Shown: positions 46,605 to 55,000 of the stretch, in pieces
Layout: the number at the start of each line of letters is the position of its first letter
Numbering within the stretch: the stretch's first letter is position 1
Assembly: GCF_001708305.1 (NCBI RefSeq)
Contig: NZ_CP016953.1
Coordinates: 2,211,472-2,275,471, forward strand
DNA from: Streptococcus himalayensis
GTDB lineage: Bacteria; Bacillota; Bacilli; Lactobacillales; Streptococcaceae
Length of the DNA: 64,000 nt
Direction: 5' to 3'
Notes under the pieces: generated by a model
What the model saw: the letters and a program-made list of their open reading frames with translations, nothing else
The model's database searches: none
What the model was told of the DNA's origin: nothing
Made by a program: the position numbers and the translations under genes

Positions 46605-47600
46605 AAAACTCCTTTCATTAAGATATGAGGGCGTCAAACAACTCCTAGACAAAATAGGAAATCGAAGCAGGTTGGCTTGCAACCAATGAGATTTATCTTT
46701 TTGTCAGCGAGTTGTAGCCCGAATTCAATTCAACAAGATATGAGAGCGTTTAAAGCACACAGTGAAAATAGGAAATCTGACGAAGAGTTCGTAAACTCTA
46801 GGAAGATTTATCTTTTTCACCCAGTGCTTAGCTCGAATTCAATTAAACAAGATACGAGAGCGTTTAAAGCACACAGTGTACCCTTAGGGCATCCGTATCT
46901 GTAAAACGAGCAAGCTCGCAACAGCTACAGAAAAATTAGGAAATCTGACAAAGAGTTCGTAAACTCTAGGAAGATTTATCTTTTTCACCTAGTGCTTAGC
47001 TCGAATTCAATTAAACAAGATATTAGGGCGTTAAAAAAGCGAATGAAAATTAGGAAACATGACGAAGAAGCAGAACTTCTAGGAATGTTTATCTATTTTC
47101 CGAGCTTTTAGCTCGAATTCAATTCACTAAGATATGAGGACGTTAAACAACTCCTAGACAAAATAGGAAATCGAAGCAGGTTGCCTTGCAACCAATGAGA
47201 TTTATCTTTTTGTCAGCGAGTTGTAGCCCGAATTCAATTAAACAAGATACGAGAGCGTCAAACAACTCCTAGATAAAATAGGAAATCGAAGCAGGTTGTC
47301 TTGCAACCAATGAGATTTATCTTTTTGCCAGCGAGTTGTAGCCCGAATTCAATTAAACAAGATACGAGGGCATTTAAAGCGCACAGTGTACCCTTAGGGC
47401 ATCCGTATCTATAAAACGAGCAAGCTCGCAACAGCTACGGAAAAATTAGGAAATCTGACGAAGAGTTAGTAAACTCTAGGAAGATATTTATCCCTAAAGG
47501 GACCCAAGGCTGCAACTAGCTAAAGTTAGAATAGTCATGTCTCTATTTCATATAATATTAAGCTATATTCAGCACAACAAGATACAAACTTTTCTTGTAT
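46605..47600. repeat. Array of seven structured 112-219 bp repeats upstream of xseA
   Basis: Units start with AAGATAYGAGRGCGT at 46620, 46735, 46849, 47017, 47129, 47244 and 47359, with a remnant at about 47578, and end AGCYCGAATTCAATT. Each unit folds into one long arm of nested stems. In unit 1: CAACTC/GAGTTG (46639, 46709), GACAAAA/TTTTGTC (46648, 46699), AAATC/GATTT (46659, 46690) and GGTTG/CAACC (46670, 46680). Units 1, 5 and 6 form subtype a; 2, 3 and 7 subtype b; 4 subtype c. Subtypes differ by paired changes in the stems, while TAGGAAA and TTTATC stay constant. Units 3 and 7 share an insert of about 55 bases. No open frame is conserved. Confidence 0.85.
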
Positions 47601-47612
47601 TTTCCGTTCTTT

Positions 47613-47621
47613 ATTATACCA
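47613..47621 (-). promoter_or_regulatory. Promoter reading into the repeat array and xseA
   Basis: The minus strand reads TGGTATAATA, an extended -10 with a perfect TATAAT box (+ 47613-47618). It lies between the permease terminator and the array and points towards xseA, about 1 kb downstream. No clear -35. Confidence 0.55.
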
Positions 47622-47663
47622 AAAAAAGAAATTCCTTGCTAGCTTGGAGAGTATCTCTATACT

Positions 47664-47697
47664 ACAAAAAGTTTGGAATTAAAATCCAAACTTTTTA
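47664..47697 (-). terminator. Terminator after the AI-2E-type permease gene
   Basis: AAAAAGTTTGGA (47666-47677) pairs with TCCAAACTTTTT (47685-47696), 12 bp, T-run on the minus strand. It isolates the permease from the array. Confidence 0.92.
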
Positions 47698-47699
47698 GA

Positions 47700-48824
47700 C
47701 TATTTTTGTAAAAGCTGATGCTCCTCTTTTTGTTTTTGCAGCTGACTTTCCTTATGATTTTCATAGAGATTGGCCAAAAATTTAGCAATTTCTTTCAAAA
47801 TCGAATAGGTCGGAATCGCGACAATCATCCCGACAATTCCATAAATATTACTTGATAGCAATAATAGTACCATAATTGTAATCGGATGAACCTTCATCAC
47901 CCCGCCAACAATGCGGGGGTAAAGGATATTGCCATCAATCTGCTGGACAATCAACATATAAATCACCGCAATGACCATTTTATTGGGATCTGTGAAAAGA
48001 TAGGTCACTACCATCGGAATCAAGCCAATCGTTGGACCCACATAGGGAATTAAGTTTGTAATGGCTGAAAAAATAGCAAAAACCAAGGCATATTTTAAAC
48101 CAATCGCACTGTAACCAATAAAGGCCAGAGTTCCAATAATGACAGCATCAATCGAAATTCCGCTGATATAACGAGAAATAGTTCCGTTCAAATTGGTCAA
48201 CAAACCAGAAATATGCAACTTATCCCGCTTCAAAATCGTTCGCTCTAGCATCGGCAAGAGTTTGTGTCCATCCATCAAGAAATAGACCAAAAAAATCGGT
48301 GTCATAATCAAAATCATGACCGTATTCACAACTGCAGATACGACACTTCCAAGGCTATTAGTCACCCCGTTTAAGATGTTTTGTAGGATATCCACATAGG
48401 ACAGGTTCAACTTTTGTAGGGTTGATTGGATGTTAAGATTCCTAAAGGCAGGATGATCCGACATCTTTATCACCCAAGTTTGCAATTGAGTATAGATATT
48501 TTGGCTTGAATGAATCAAACTGGTCAGCTGATTGACCAAAATCGGGAGTAAATAAATAATCGCTAGCGCTAACAAACCAAAGACGATAACCAAAGCGATG
48601 AGAATGCCAAACCCTCTTTTTATCTTGCATTCTCGCTCCAAATACCGAACCAAGGGGTTGGTGATATAGTATAAAAATCCTGCGATTAAAAAGGGAATTA
48701 AAATAGTATTTAAGACACTCACAAAAGGCGAAACAAGACCGTCCATTTGTCGCCAAATAAAAAAGATAATCGTCAGAAGCAATACTTCTGTTGTCCAAAA
48801 AAATAACTTGCTTTTATGAAACAT
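47700..48824 (-). CDS. AI-2E/PerM-family transporter
   Basis: 374 aa, about eight hydrophobic segments. Family marks: PFLIAGFLYYITNPLVRYLE, MTPIFLVYFLMDG (the central conserved segment), AIFSAITNLIPYVGPTIGLI and QQIDGNILYPRIVGGVMKVHP. The family (DUF20/PerM) includes transporters and Na+/H+ antiporter-like proteins; autoinducer-2 export was proposed for one member only, so the substrate is open. Ends in a basic/Gln tail (QLQKQKEEHQLLQK). Divergent from the ABC ATPase gene. Confidence 0.9.
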   Translation of the reverse strand: MFHKSKLFFWTTEVLLLTIIFFIWRQMDGLVSPFVSVLNTILIPFLIAGFLYYITNPLVRYLERECKIKRGFGILIALVIVFGLLALAIIYLLPILVNQLTSLIHSSQNIYTQLQTWVIKMSDHPAFRNLNIQSTLQKLNLSYVDILQNILNGVTNSLGSVVSAVVNTVMILIMTPIFLVYFLMDGHKLLPMLERTILKRDKLHISGLLTNLNGTISRYISGISIDAVIIGTLAFIGYSAIGLKYALVFAIFSAITNLIPYVGPTIGLIPMVVTYLFTDPNKMVIAVIYMLIVQQIDGNILYPRIVGGVMKVHPITIMVLLLLSSNIYGIVGMIVAIPTYSILKEIAKFLANLYENHKESQLQKQKEEHQLLQK

Positions 48825-48895
48825 GACTTCCTCCTAAAGCTATTTTACCACAATTATGGTAAAATAAAACATATTTTCACTAAAGGAAGAAAAGG

Positions 48896-49681
48896 ATGAC
48901 CACTATTCTCTCACTGACCAATGTTTCTTATAGCAAAAATGGAAATCTCTTACTAGACAAGCTCAACTGGACCGTGCAAAAAGGTGAAACTTGGGCGATT
49001 TTAGGATTAAATGGTGCTGGAAAATCCACTCTCTTACGGCTCCTCAGTGCTGAATTTTGGAAAAGTAGTGGTGAAATGACGGTCTTAGGAACCCATTTTG
49101 GAACAGACCAAATTCCCCAACTTCGTGATAAAATCGGATTTGTCAGCTCTTTTATCGCTGAACGCTTCCCCAGTCACATGCTGGCAGAAGAAATCGTCTT
49201 AACAGGCAAGTATAAAAGCAGCATCCTCTATCGAGCAATTGAGGATTTAGAATTGCAAGCTGCAAAAACAAGGATGCAAGAGTTAGGTATTGCCCATTTG
49301 ATAGGAAGAAGCTATGCTAGCTTATCCCAAGGGGAGCGTCAAAGCCTACTCATTGCTCGTAGTCTGATGGCTAGTCCACAACTCCTTATCTTTGATGAAG
49401 CTACTAGCGGGCTTGACCTCATCGCCCGTGAACGTCTGCTGTCCCAAATCACACAGATTCGTCAACTCAAAGAAGCCCCGACCATCCTCTATGTTACCCA
49501 TCATGCCGAAGAAATCACGAAAGATATCAGTCATGTCCTCCTCTTAAAAGAAGGAAAAATTGTCACTCAGGGCAAACGAGAAGAAATCTTGACCGTGAAA
49601 ACCCTCAGTCAATTTTATGGACAAGACGTTCAACTCCTCCCCCTAGACAAGGGACGCTTCCTCATTCATTTGAAATCCTAA
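48896..49681 (+). CDS. Lone ABC transporter ATPase (YlmA-like)
   Basis: 261 aa. Walker A ILGLNGAGKSTLLRLL, Q-loop IGFVSSFIAERFP, signature SLSQGERQSLLIARSLM, Walker B LLIFDEATSGLDLIARERLL, H-loop LYVTHHAEEI. No permease gene is adjacent. The sequence type, including SERFP/AERFP after the Q-loop and the SQGERQ signature, is that of the soluble YlmA/ModF-like group, whose partner is unknown. AAGGAAG is upstream of the ATG, and an extended -10 (TGGTAAAAT) precedes it. Confidence 0.88.
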   Translation: MTTILSLTNVSYSKNGNLLLDKLNWTVQKGETWAILGLNGAGKSTLLRLLSAEFWKSSGEMTVLGTHFGTDQIPQLRDKIGFVSSFIAERFPSHMLAEEIVLTGKYKSSILYRAIEDLELQAAKTRMQELGIAHLIGRSYASLSQGERQSLLIARSLMASPQLLIFDEATSGLDLIARERLLSQITQIRQLKEAPTILYVTHHAEEITKDISHVLLLKEGKIVTQGKREEILTVKTLSQFYGQDVQLLPLDKGRFLIHLKS

Positions 49682-49682
49682 A

Positions 49683-49738
49683 AAGAGCGGAAAATCGCAG
49701 GCTTTCATGACCATTTGCGATTTTCTGCTCTTTGCTAT
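49683..49738 (+). terminator. Terminator after the ABC ATPase
   Basis: AAAGAGCGGAAAATCGCA pairs with TGCGATTTTCTGCTCTTT with one mismatch around a 16-base loop, followed by GCTATTTTTT. Confidence 0.88.
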
Positions 49739-49797
49739 TTTTTCTTCATTCTGTGCACTTATGGAGAAACGAAATTAATAAAACCGACATCCTTTAT

Positions 49798-50445
49798 CTA
49801 GCTTGTTTTTATCTTCAACTCTTCATAGCGTGCTATTTCTTTCAACATGTCCTGCCAAGGCTTCTCGCCAAGATAAAAGGTTAGCTCTTTCTTCTCATAG
49901 ACTGATTTTCTCGCAAAGAAACGCTCAGGATGAGGAACTTCTAGGGCTTTTAACACAGCGATAGCGAAATCCTGATAGGCAAAACCAAGGGCTGTAATCA
50001 CATTTCCATCACAGACCAGCGGTTGATGACAGAAATTCTCTTGCTCAAAAAAATCAAAATGTGCCACCATTTCCATATATAGTCCACCCGTGTATCGCTT
50101 TCCCTTTAAAAGTCCTGCTTTAGCTAGAAATAGAGGAGATGAGGAAATGGCTCCGACCACTGTTTGTTGAGGATGGATAGCCTGCAAAAAAGCTAAAAAG
50201 TCCTCGTCATAAAGGGATTTTAACGTCTCCATAGTCCCTGTTAGGAGGATTGTGTCGTAATCATTTGGATGGACCTCAGAAAACTGAGCACTTGGCAAAA
50301 AGGTCAGTCCCTCCTCACTATTATAGAGCTCTTTTCGAGCCGCTATATACTCAATCTCTGCACCGACAAAAAGTGCAAGACTCGCTGTTAAAGAAGTTAT
50401 TTCTTGAAGTGAGCAAGAGGGATACAAACATACAGCAACTTTCAT
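49798..50445 (-). CDS. DJ-1/PfpI-family protein lacking the nucleophile cysteine
   Basis: 215 aa. The Rossmann-like core is recognisable: MKVAVCLYPSCSLQEITSLT, DTILLTGTMETLKSLYDEDF, VVGAISSSPLFLAKAGLLKG and VCDGNVITALGFAYQDFAIAVL. In the family the elbow normally reads GxICxGP or similar with a reactive Cys; here it is AISSSP, with Ser101 in its place. The protein is then unlikely to be a standard DJ-1 type thiol enzyme and may be a binding or regulatory variant. It starts one base before the tehB-like stop region and is coupled to that gene. Confidence 0.85.
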   Translation of the reverse strand: MKVAVCLYPSCSLQEITSLTASLALFVGAEIEYIAARKELYNSEEGLTFLPSAQFSEVHPNDYDTILLTGTMETLKSLYDEDFLAFLQAIHPQQTVVGAISSSPLFLAKAGLLKGKRYTGGLYMEMVAHFDFFEQENFCHQPLVCDGNVITALGFAYQDFAIAVLKALEVPHPERFFARKSVYEKKELTFYLGEKPWQDMLKEIARYEELKIKTS

Positions 50446-50446
50446 A

Positions 50447-51307
50447 TTATCTCACTTTTCTAGCCAAAAGCGTTGCAAATTGAAGCTCTATAGGATTTCC
50501 ATTCTCGTCTCGTTTGTGCAAATGCCCAAGATTTTCATTGTATTTAATCAATTCCCAATCTTGGTAATAGGCCTTTAATTCCCCTTCTTTAAAAGTAAAC
50601 GGAAAAGAGACCGAGCAAGGGTGACTGGTTGTATCCATCGCACAGACGATAAGGTTGTAGCCACCTATCTTGGTGCTCTCCTGCATATTGTAAAGAACAT
50701 CTGGAATGCTCTCAGGATTTAAAAACATGAAAACCACCGTTGAGACAATCAGGTCATACATATCTGTCAAAGCAGCCTCTTCGATATTGTAGGTTTGAAT
50801 ATCTAGCTCTACATTTTCTTGACTAGCTAATTCGCTCAATTGTGCTAGAGCAAGCTCATTTTTGTCCACTGCTGTAACGCTGGCTCCAGCTTTTGCCAAA
50901 TAAAGACTATTGCGACCACTTCCACAGCCAAGGTCTAAAACCTTCTCAAAATCCAGATGTTCAGCCACTTCCACTACTTCTGAATGTACAGCACCAAGCC
51001 CATATCTCTTTGGGAAATAATCCTTCAACTGGCAATGAAATTCCAAATAGCACTCCAAGTCATCGGTCAAGGGCTCGACCCGATGCCAAGCTCCTGGTTT
51101 CACAAAGGGAATTTCTGAATCTGCTGTAAAGATATGCTTAGCAGTGACCTCTCCTTGCTCTGTCAATTCATAAAAAGCAAGGCTTCCTTTGACGATCTGC
51201 AAATGTGCCCAAGTCCCTGGTTTGGTATTGTGTTGCCTTCTAACTGCAGCTGGCAGTGTGTCAGCTGTCCAATTGGGCATACGCTTGTATAAGACCAATT
51301 CCTTCAT
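50447..51307 (-). CDS. tehB: TehB-like SAM-dependent methyltransferase with N-terminal cupin domain
   Basis: 286 aa. Residues 1-85 form a small beta-domain (MPNWTADTLPAAVRRQHNTK, GTWAHLQIVKGSLAFYELTE, FVKPGAWHRVEPL) of the DUF1971/TehB N-terminal type; residues about 100-286 are the methyltransferase with SAM motif VLDLGCGSGRNSLYLAKAG and VTAVDKNELALAQL. TehB homologues volatilise or detoxify tellurite and other chalcogens. Located 6 bases from the acyltransferase gene and next to the DJ-1-like gene. Substrate in this organism is not known. Confidence 0.92.
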   Translation of the reverse strand: MKELVLYKRMPNWTADTLPAAVRRQHNTKPGTWAHLQIVKGSLAFYELTEQGEVTAKHIFTADSEIPFVKPGAWHRVEPLTDDLECYLEFHCQLKDYFPKRYGLGAVHSEVVEVAEHLDFEKVLDLGCGSGRNSLYLAKAGASVTAVDKNELALAQLSELASQENVELDIQTYNIEEAALTDMYDLIVSTVVFMFLNPESIPDVLYNMQESTKIGGYNLIVCAMDTTSHPCSVSFPFTFKEGELKAYYQDWELIKYNENLGHLHKRDENGNPIELQFATLLARKVR

Positions 51308-51313
51308 ATCATC

Positions 51314-52054
51314 CTACTTTCTGTGCTTGTCTGGATCCCAAACAAAGCTCGCAACAAAACTAACAGCAAAGGTTAAAAGAGCTACTAAAACAGCCACAAC
51401 AAAGACAAGAAGACGAGGAAGCAATAACCAAGGATTTGGTCCCTTTTTGAGCTGCATAGCTGCCACTTCCTGATCAAGGGTATCAAACGCTGTTTGGATG
51501 CGATTGGCTACTTCTGCCACCCCTTCGTCATTCATTTTCTTAATATCTGAGATATCAATCGGCTCTCCAAAATTCATATCCACACGCTCACCTCGAATTA
51601 AGCCCTTTAGGGTCATCGGTCCCGTATAAGAAGCTGGCATAATTCTTACTTTCGCCATTTTGGCAATCAAGGCAACACCTCCTTTGACATCGGTAGAATG
51701 CCGACTGCCACTTGGAAACATAATCAGGGAACGTTGGCTGTTTTTAAGCATTTTCACAGGGTATTTAATCGCACCCGCTCCTGGATTAGCTCGGTCAATC
51801 GGAAAAGCTCCGCACATACGAATCCACCAGCCAAACACTCGATTTTGGAAAAGTTCTTTTTTGGCCATAAAAATGAATTGCTTGGGTCTCGTGGCAAATG
51901 CCATATAAACGGGGTCCCACCAAGTTCGGTGAGGTGCCACTAAAATATAATTCTCCTCTTGGGAAGGAATGTTCTCCAAATGGTGAAAATGGGCATTGCC
52001 ATTTGCTCCCCAGAGTAAAAACATGACTAATCCACGTAAATAGGTATAAAACAT
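51314..52054 (-). CDS. plsC: 1-acylglycerol-3-phosphate acyltransferase-like protein
   Basis: 246 aa. PlsC-fold motifs: the HX4D box VAPHRTWWDPVYMA, the block-II KELFQNRVFGWWIRMCGAFP, and block-III FPSGSRHSTDVKGGVALIA, in which the usual EGTR is replaced by SGSR. A C-terminal membrane segment (LLLPRLLVFVVAVLVALLTF) adds to the N-terminal one. It probably makes phosphatidic acid from lyso-PA in the cytoplasmic membrane. GGAGG lies before the ATG. First gene of a plsC - tehB - DJ-1-like transcript. Confidence 0.88.
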   Translation of the reverse strand: MFYTYLRGLVMFLLWGANGNAHFHHLENIPSQEENYILVAPHRTWWDPVYMAFATRPKQFIFMAKKELFQNRVFGWWIRMCGAFPIDRANPGAGAIKYPVKMLKNSQRSLIMFPSGSRHSTDVKGGVALIAKMAKVRIMPASYTGPMTLKGLIRGERVDMNFGEPIDISDIKKMNDEGVAEVANRIQTAFDTLDQEVAAMQLKKGPNPWLLLPRLLVFVVAVLVALLTFAVSFVASFVWDPDKHRK

Positions 52055-52146
52055 AAGTCCTCCTTTTTTCCATTATACCCTATCCTCAGCCAACTCGCAA
52101 TGTTCAACCTCCTCCCAAGCAGCTAGCTTTCTAGCCAAAATCCTCT

Positions 52147-52339
52147 TATGCCCATCGAAAATCAAAGTTAGTGATGTTGCGGCTTTCTTAAATACTTCAG
52201 CCATAAATTCCCTTTTTTCTATCACTTTTTATTTCATCTACTGAAAAAAATAGGATATTTAACTCACTTAGCTTGCTCGATTTTAAAGTACAAATCAAGC
52301 ATCATAGATAAAAGAGCTGTTTTTGACATTAAATGAGTA
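52147..52339 (+). repeat. TA-bounded small repeat, family 1, copy 5 (long form)
   Basis: Degenerate left end TATGCCCATCGAAAATCAAAG, shared core (GTTAGTGATGTTGCGGCTTTCTTAA, CCCTTTTTTCTATCAC, CATCTACTGAAAAAAATAGG, CACTTAGCTTG) and right end GAGCTGTTTTTGACATTAAATGAGTA. This is the most complete right end and shows what IS630 disrupted at 5207. The rest of the gap 52055-52463 shows no gene. Confidence 0.55.
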
Positions 52340-52463
52340 TGGCACTTTCTGCGAATAGCCTCTTATTTTTCTTTTGATTTTTGACGAGTATTAGCTACCG
52401 AGCTCAAACATCCTAGCCCTATATACTTCATTTCATGAATTCGGTCTTAAAGCAGTCATAGAG

Positions 52464-52492
52464 TTGGCAATTTTTAGAAAAACTGATAAGAT
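52464..52492 (+). promoter_or_regulatory. Promoter of the P-type ATPase gene, predicted leaderless
   Basis: TTGGCA (52464-52469), 17-base spacer, TGATAAGAT extended -10 (TAAGAT 52487-52492). The ATG at 52500 is eight bases past the -10. Confidence 0.55.
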
Positions 52493-52499
52493 AGTAGGT

Positions 52500-54848
52500 A
52501 TGGATAAAAAAGAATTACAGGGGCTGACTTCTTCGGATGTGAAGGAGCGTTTAGCCCAAGGTTTAAGCAACAATTTTTCAACAGATACCAGTACCAGCAC
52601 TTGGCAGATTATCAAGCGCAATGTCTTTACACTGTTCAATGCACTTAACTTTGCCATCGCCCTTGCTCTCGCAAGTGTCCAAGCTTGGTCAAATATGGTC
52701 TTTTTTGCGGTCATCTGCTTCAATGCCTTTTCAGGAATTGTCACAGAACTTCGAGCCAAACACATGGTTGATAAGCTCAATCTGATGACCAAAGAAAAAG
52801 TCACAGTCCTGCGGGATGAAAAAGAACAGCTCATCAATCCAGAAGACTTGGTTCTCGATGACGTTTTTGAACTCTCTGCTGGTGAACAAATCCCTAGTGA
52901 TGCCCTCATCCTAACTGGCTTTGCCGAGGCAAATGAAGCCATGTTGACAGGAGAAAGCGACTTGGTCAAAAAAAGCGAAGGAGACCAAATTCTCTCTGGC
53001 AGTTTTCTAGCCAGCGGTCACGTCTGGGCCAAGGTTATTCATGTGGGAGCTAATAACTACGCTGCAAAACTCATGATGGAGGCTAAAACTGTCAAGCCTA
53101 TCAACTCTCAAATCATGAAATCCTTAGAAAAAATTGCTGGCTTCACTGGGAAAATTATCATTCCTTTTGGTATCGCCCTCTTTTTAGAAGCCCTTCTCAT
53201 CAAGGCTCTTCCGGTTAAGGATTCAGTGGTCAATTCTTCAACAGCACTTCTTGGTATGTTGCCAAAAGGAATCGCTCTTTTGACCATTACTTCTCTTTTA
53301 ACAGCTGTTATTAAACTAGGGATGCGCAAGGTTTTGGTACAGGAAATGTACTCTGTGGAAACCCTGGCTCGTGTCGATATGCTTTGTTTGGATAAAACAG
53401 GAACCATTACTCAAGGTAAAATGCAAGTTGAAGAGGTCATTTCTCTCTCACCTGAATACCCAGAAGAAAGGATCTCTGCTATTCTTAGTAGTTATATGGC
53501 ACGTAGCGATGATAACAATCCAACTTCCCAAGCTATCCGCAAAAAATTCAACCAAACGGCAAGCTACACTGCAGACCATATTATTCCCTTTTCAAGCGAC
53601 CGAAAATGGGGGGCTATGGAAATGGCAGGGATTGGAACCGTCTTTCTTGGAGCACCAGAAATGCTCTTAAATGAAGAGCTGGACGCTGCTCATGCTGCCC
53701 AAATGAGAGGTTCACGTGTCCTGACCTTGGCACTTAGCACTGAAAAAATGGACTACCAAAACATGGTGCTCCCGCAACAAATCATACCAATTGCTGTCCT
53801 TGAAATCACCGATCCAATCCGTGACGGAGTCGAAGATACGCTTGAATACCTCCGCAGTCAAGATGTTCAGCTGAAAATCATCTCAGGGGACAACCCTGTG
53901 ACTGTCTCAAATATTGCACAAAAAGCAGGCTTTAGCAACTACCAAAGTTATGTAGACTGCTCCAAGGTTCTAGATGAGGAACTCGTTGCAATGGCTGAAG
54001 AAACCGCCATCTTCGGGCGTGTCTCTCCCCATCAAAAACGCTTGATTATCCAGACCTTGAAACAAGCCGGCCACACGACTGCCATGACGGGAGATGGGGT
54101 CAATGACATCCTTGCCCTTCGCGAAGCAGATTGCTCGATTGTCATGGCCGAAGGTGATCCAGCCACACGCCAAATCGCCAATCTCGTCTTGCTCAACTCT
54201 GACTTCAACGACGTTCCAGAAATTCTCTTTGAAGGACGCCGCGTGGTCAATAACATCGCACGCATTGCTCCGATTTTCTTTATCAAGACCATTTATTCCT
54301 TCCTACTTGCTATTATCTGTATTTCTAGTATTTTACTTGGAAATCCTGAGTGGCTACTGGTCTTTCCTTTCATCCCCGTTCAAATCACCATGATCGACCA
54401 ATTTGTGGAAGGATTCCCACCATTTGTCCTCACTTTTGAGCGCAATATCAGCCCTGTCGAGCCAAAATTCCTGAAAAAATCGATTTTCAAGGCTCTACCG
54501 AGCGGTCTCATGGTTGTCTTTAGCGTCTTGTTTGTCAAAATCTTTGGCAATATAGTCGGCTGGAGCGAGCTAGAAGAGTCAACGCTCCTTTACTACCTCC
54601 TTGGCTCTATCGGTTTCCTATCCGTTGTCAGAGCCTGCCTACCACTCAATCCATGGCGAATTGGTCTGATTTTATGGTCTGTCCTTGGCTTCTTAGGCTC
54701 TGCTATCTTCCTTCAAAAACTTTTGGAAATTGCAACGCTAACCAGTCAAACACTGCCTGTTTATGCTCTATTGATGGTAATCTTCACCATCCTCTTTATC
54801 GGAATCAATCACTGGCAAATGACAAAAGAAAAATCTTCTCTAAAATAG
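52500..54848 (+). CDS. P-type cation-transporting ATPase
   Basis: 782 aa. Actuator loop MLTGESDLVKKSEG, phosphorylation site MLCLDKTGTITQGK, nucleotide-binding SDRKWGAM, and hinge MTGDGVNDILALREADCSIV. Membrane helix M4 carries LLGMLPKGIALLTITSLLTA. About ten membrane segments. The length and PKG in M4 place it near the streptococcal E1-E2 ATPases related to P2/P3 types; the ion (Ca2+, Mg2+ or Mn2+) cannot be assigned. The start MDKKELQGLT is chosen because the upstream in-frame extension covers the promoter; the preceding TAGTAGGT is a poor ribosome site. Confidence 0.9.
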   Translation: MDKKELQGLTSSDVKERLAQGLSNNFSTDTSTSTWQIIKRNVFTLFNALNFAIALALASVQAWSNMVFFAVICFNAFSGIVTELRAKHMVDKLNLMTKEKVTVLRDEKEQLINPEDLVLDDVFELSAGEQIPSDALILTGFAEANEAMLTGESDLVKKSEGDQILSGSFLASGHVWAKVIHVGANNYAAKLMMEAKTVKPINSQIMKSLEKIAGFTGKIIIPFGIALFLEALLIKALPVKDSVVNSSTALLGMLPKGIALLTITSLLTAVIKLGMRKVLVQEMYSVETLARVDMLCLDKTGTITQGKMQVEEVISLSPEYPEERISAILSSYMARSDDNNPTSQAIRKKFNQTASYTADHIIPFSSDRKWGAMEMAGIGTVFLGAPEMLLNEELDAAHAAQMRGSRVLTLALSTEKMDYQNMVLPQQIIPIAVLEITDPIRDGVEDTLEYLRSQDVQLKIISGDNPVTVSNIAQKAGFSNYQSYVDCSKVLDEELVAMAEETAIFGRVSPHQKRLIIQTLKQAGHTTAMTGDGVNDILALREADCSIVMAEGDPATRQIANLVLLNSDFNDVPEILFEGRRVVNNIARIAPIFFIKTIYSFLLAIICISSILLGNPEWLLVFPFIPVQITMIDQFVEGFPPFVLTFERNISPVEPKFLKKSIFKALPSGLMVVFSVLFVKIFGNIVGWSELEESTLLYYLLGSIGFLSVVRACLPLNPWRIGLILWSVLGFLGSAIFLQKLLEIATLTSQTLPVYALLMVIFTILFIGINHWQMTKEKSSLK

Positions 54849-54850
54849 TA

Positions 54851-54888
54851 TACAAAGGTTTGGACCAGGTTCCAGACCTTTTTTAGTT
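54851..54888 (+). terminator. Terminator after the P-type ATPase
   Basis: AAGGTTTGGA pairs with TTCCAGACCTT around a short loop, followed by TTTTTAG. Confidence 0.88.
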
Positions 54889-54971
54889 AGTTTTACAAGA
54901 CCTATAAACACTCAGAATTTTCTTTGGCATGAGCGATTATTCTACTCTTTTTCTGTTTTCGTAGCAAGATT

Positions 54972-55000
54972 TTGACCTTCCTTTTTATAAATGGTAAACT
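54972..55000 (+). promoter_or_regulatory. egtVU promoter
   Basis: TTGACC (54972-54977), 17-base spacer with TGG extension, TAAACT (54995-55000). It leaves an 80-base leader before the egtV ATG. Confidence 0.7.

Noticed and set aside
46677..46904. 75-codon plus-strand open frame in the repeat array
   Set aside because: It runs across repeat-unit borders, and no equivalent frame exists in the other units; the conserved property is stem pairing, not coding.
46605..47600. CRISPR array or integron attC array
   Set aside because: Repeats are over 110 bp with internal stems and no unique spacers of constant size; no cas genes, integrase or gene cassettes are present, and the GTTRRRY/RYYYAAC core sites of attC are missing.
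52500..54848. Manganese (yybP-ykoY) riboswitch before the P-type ATPase
   Set aside because: The promoter lies immediately before the ATG, leaving no room for a leader, and the sequence shows none of the yybP-ykoY core.
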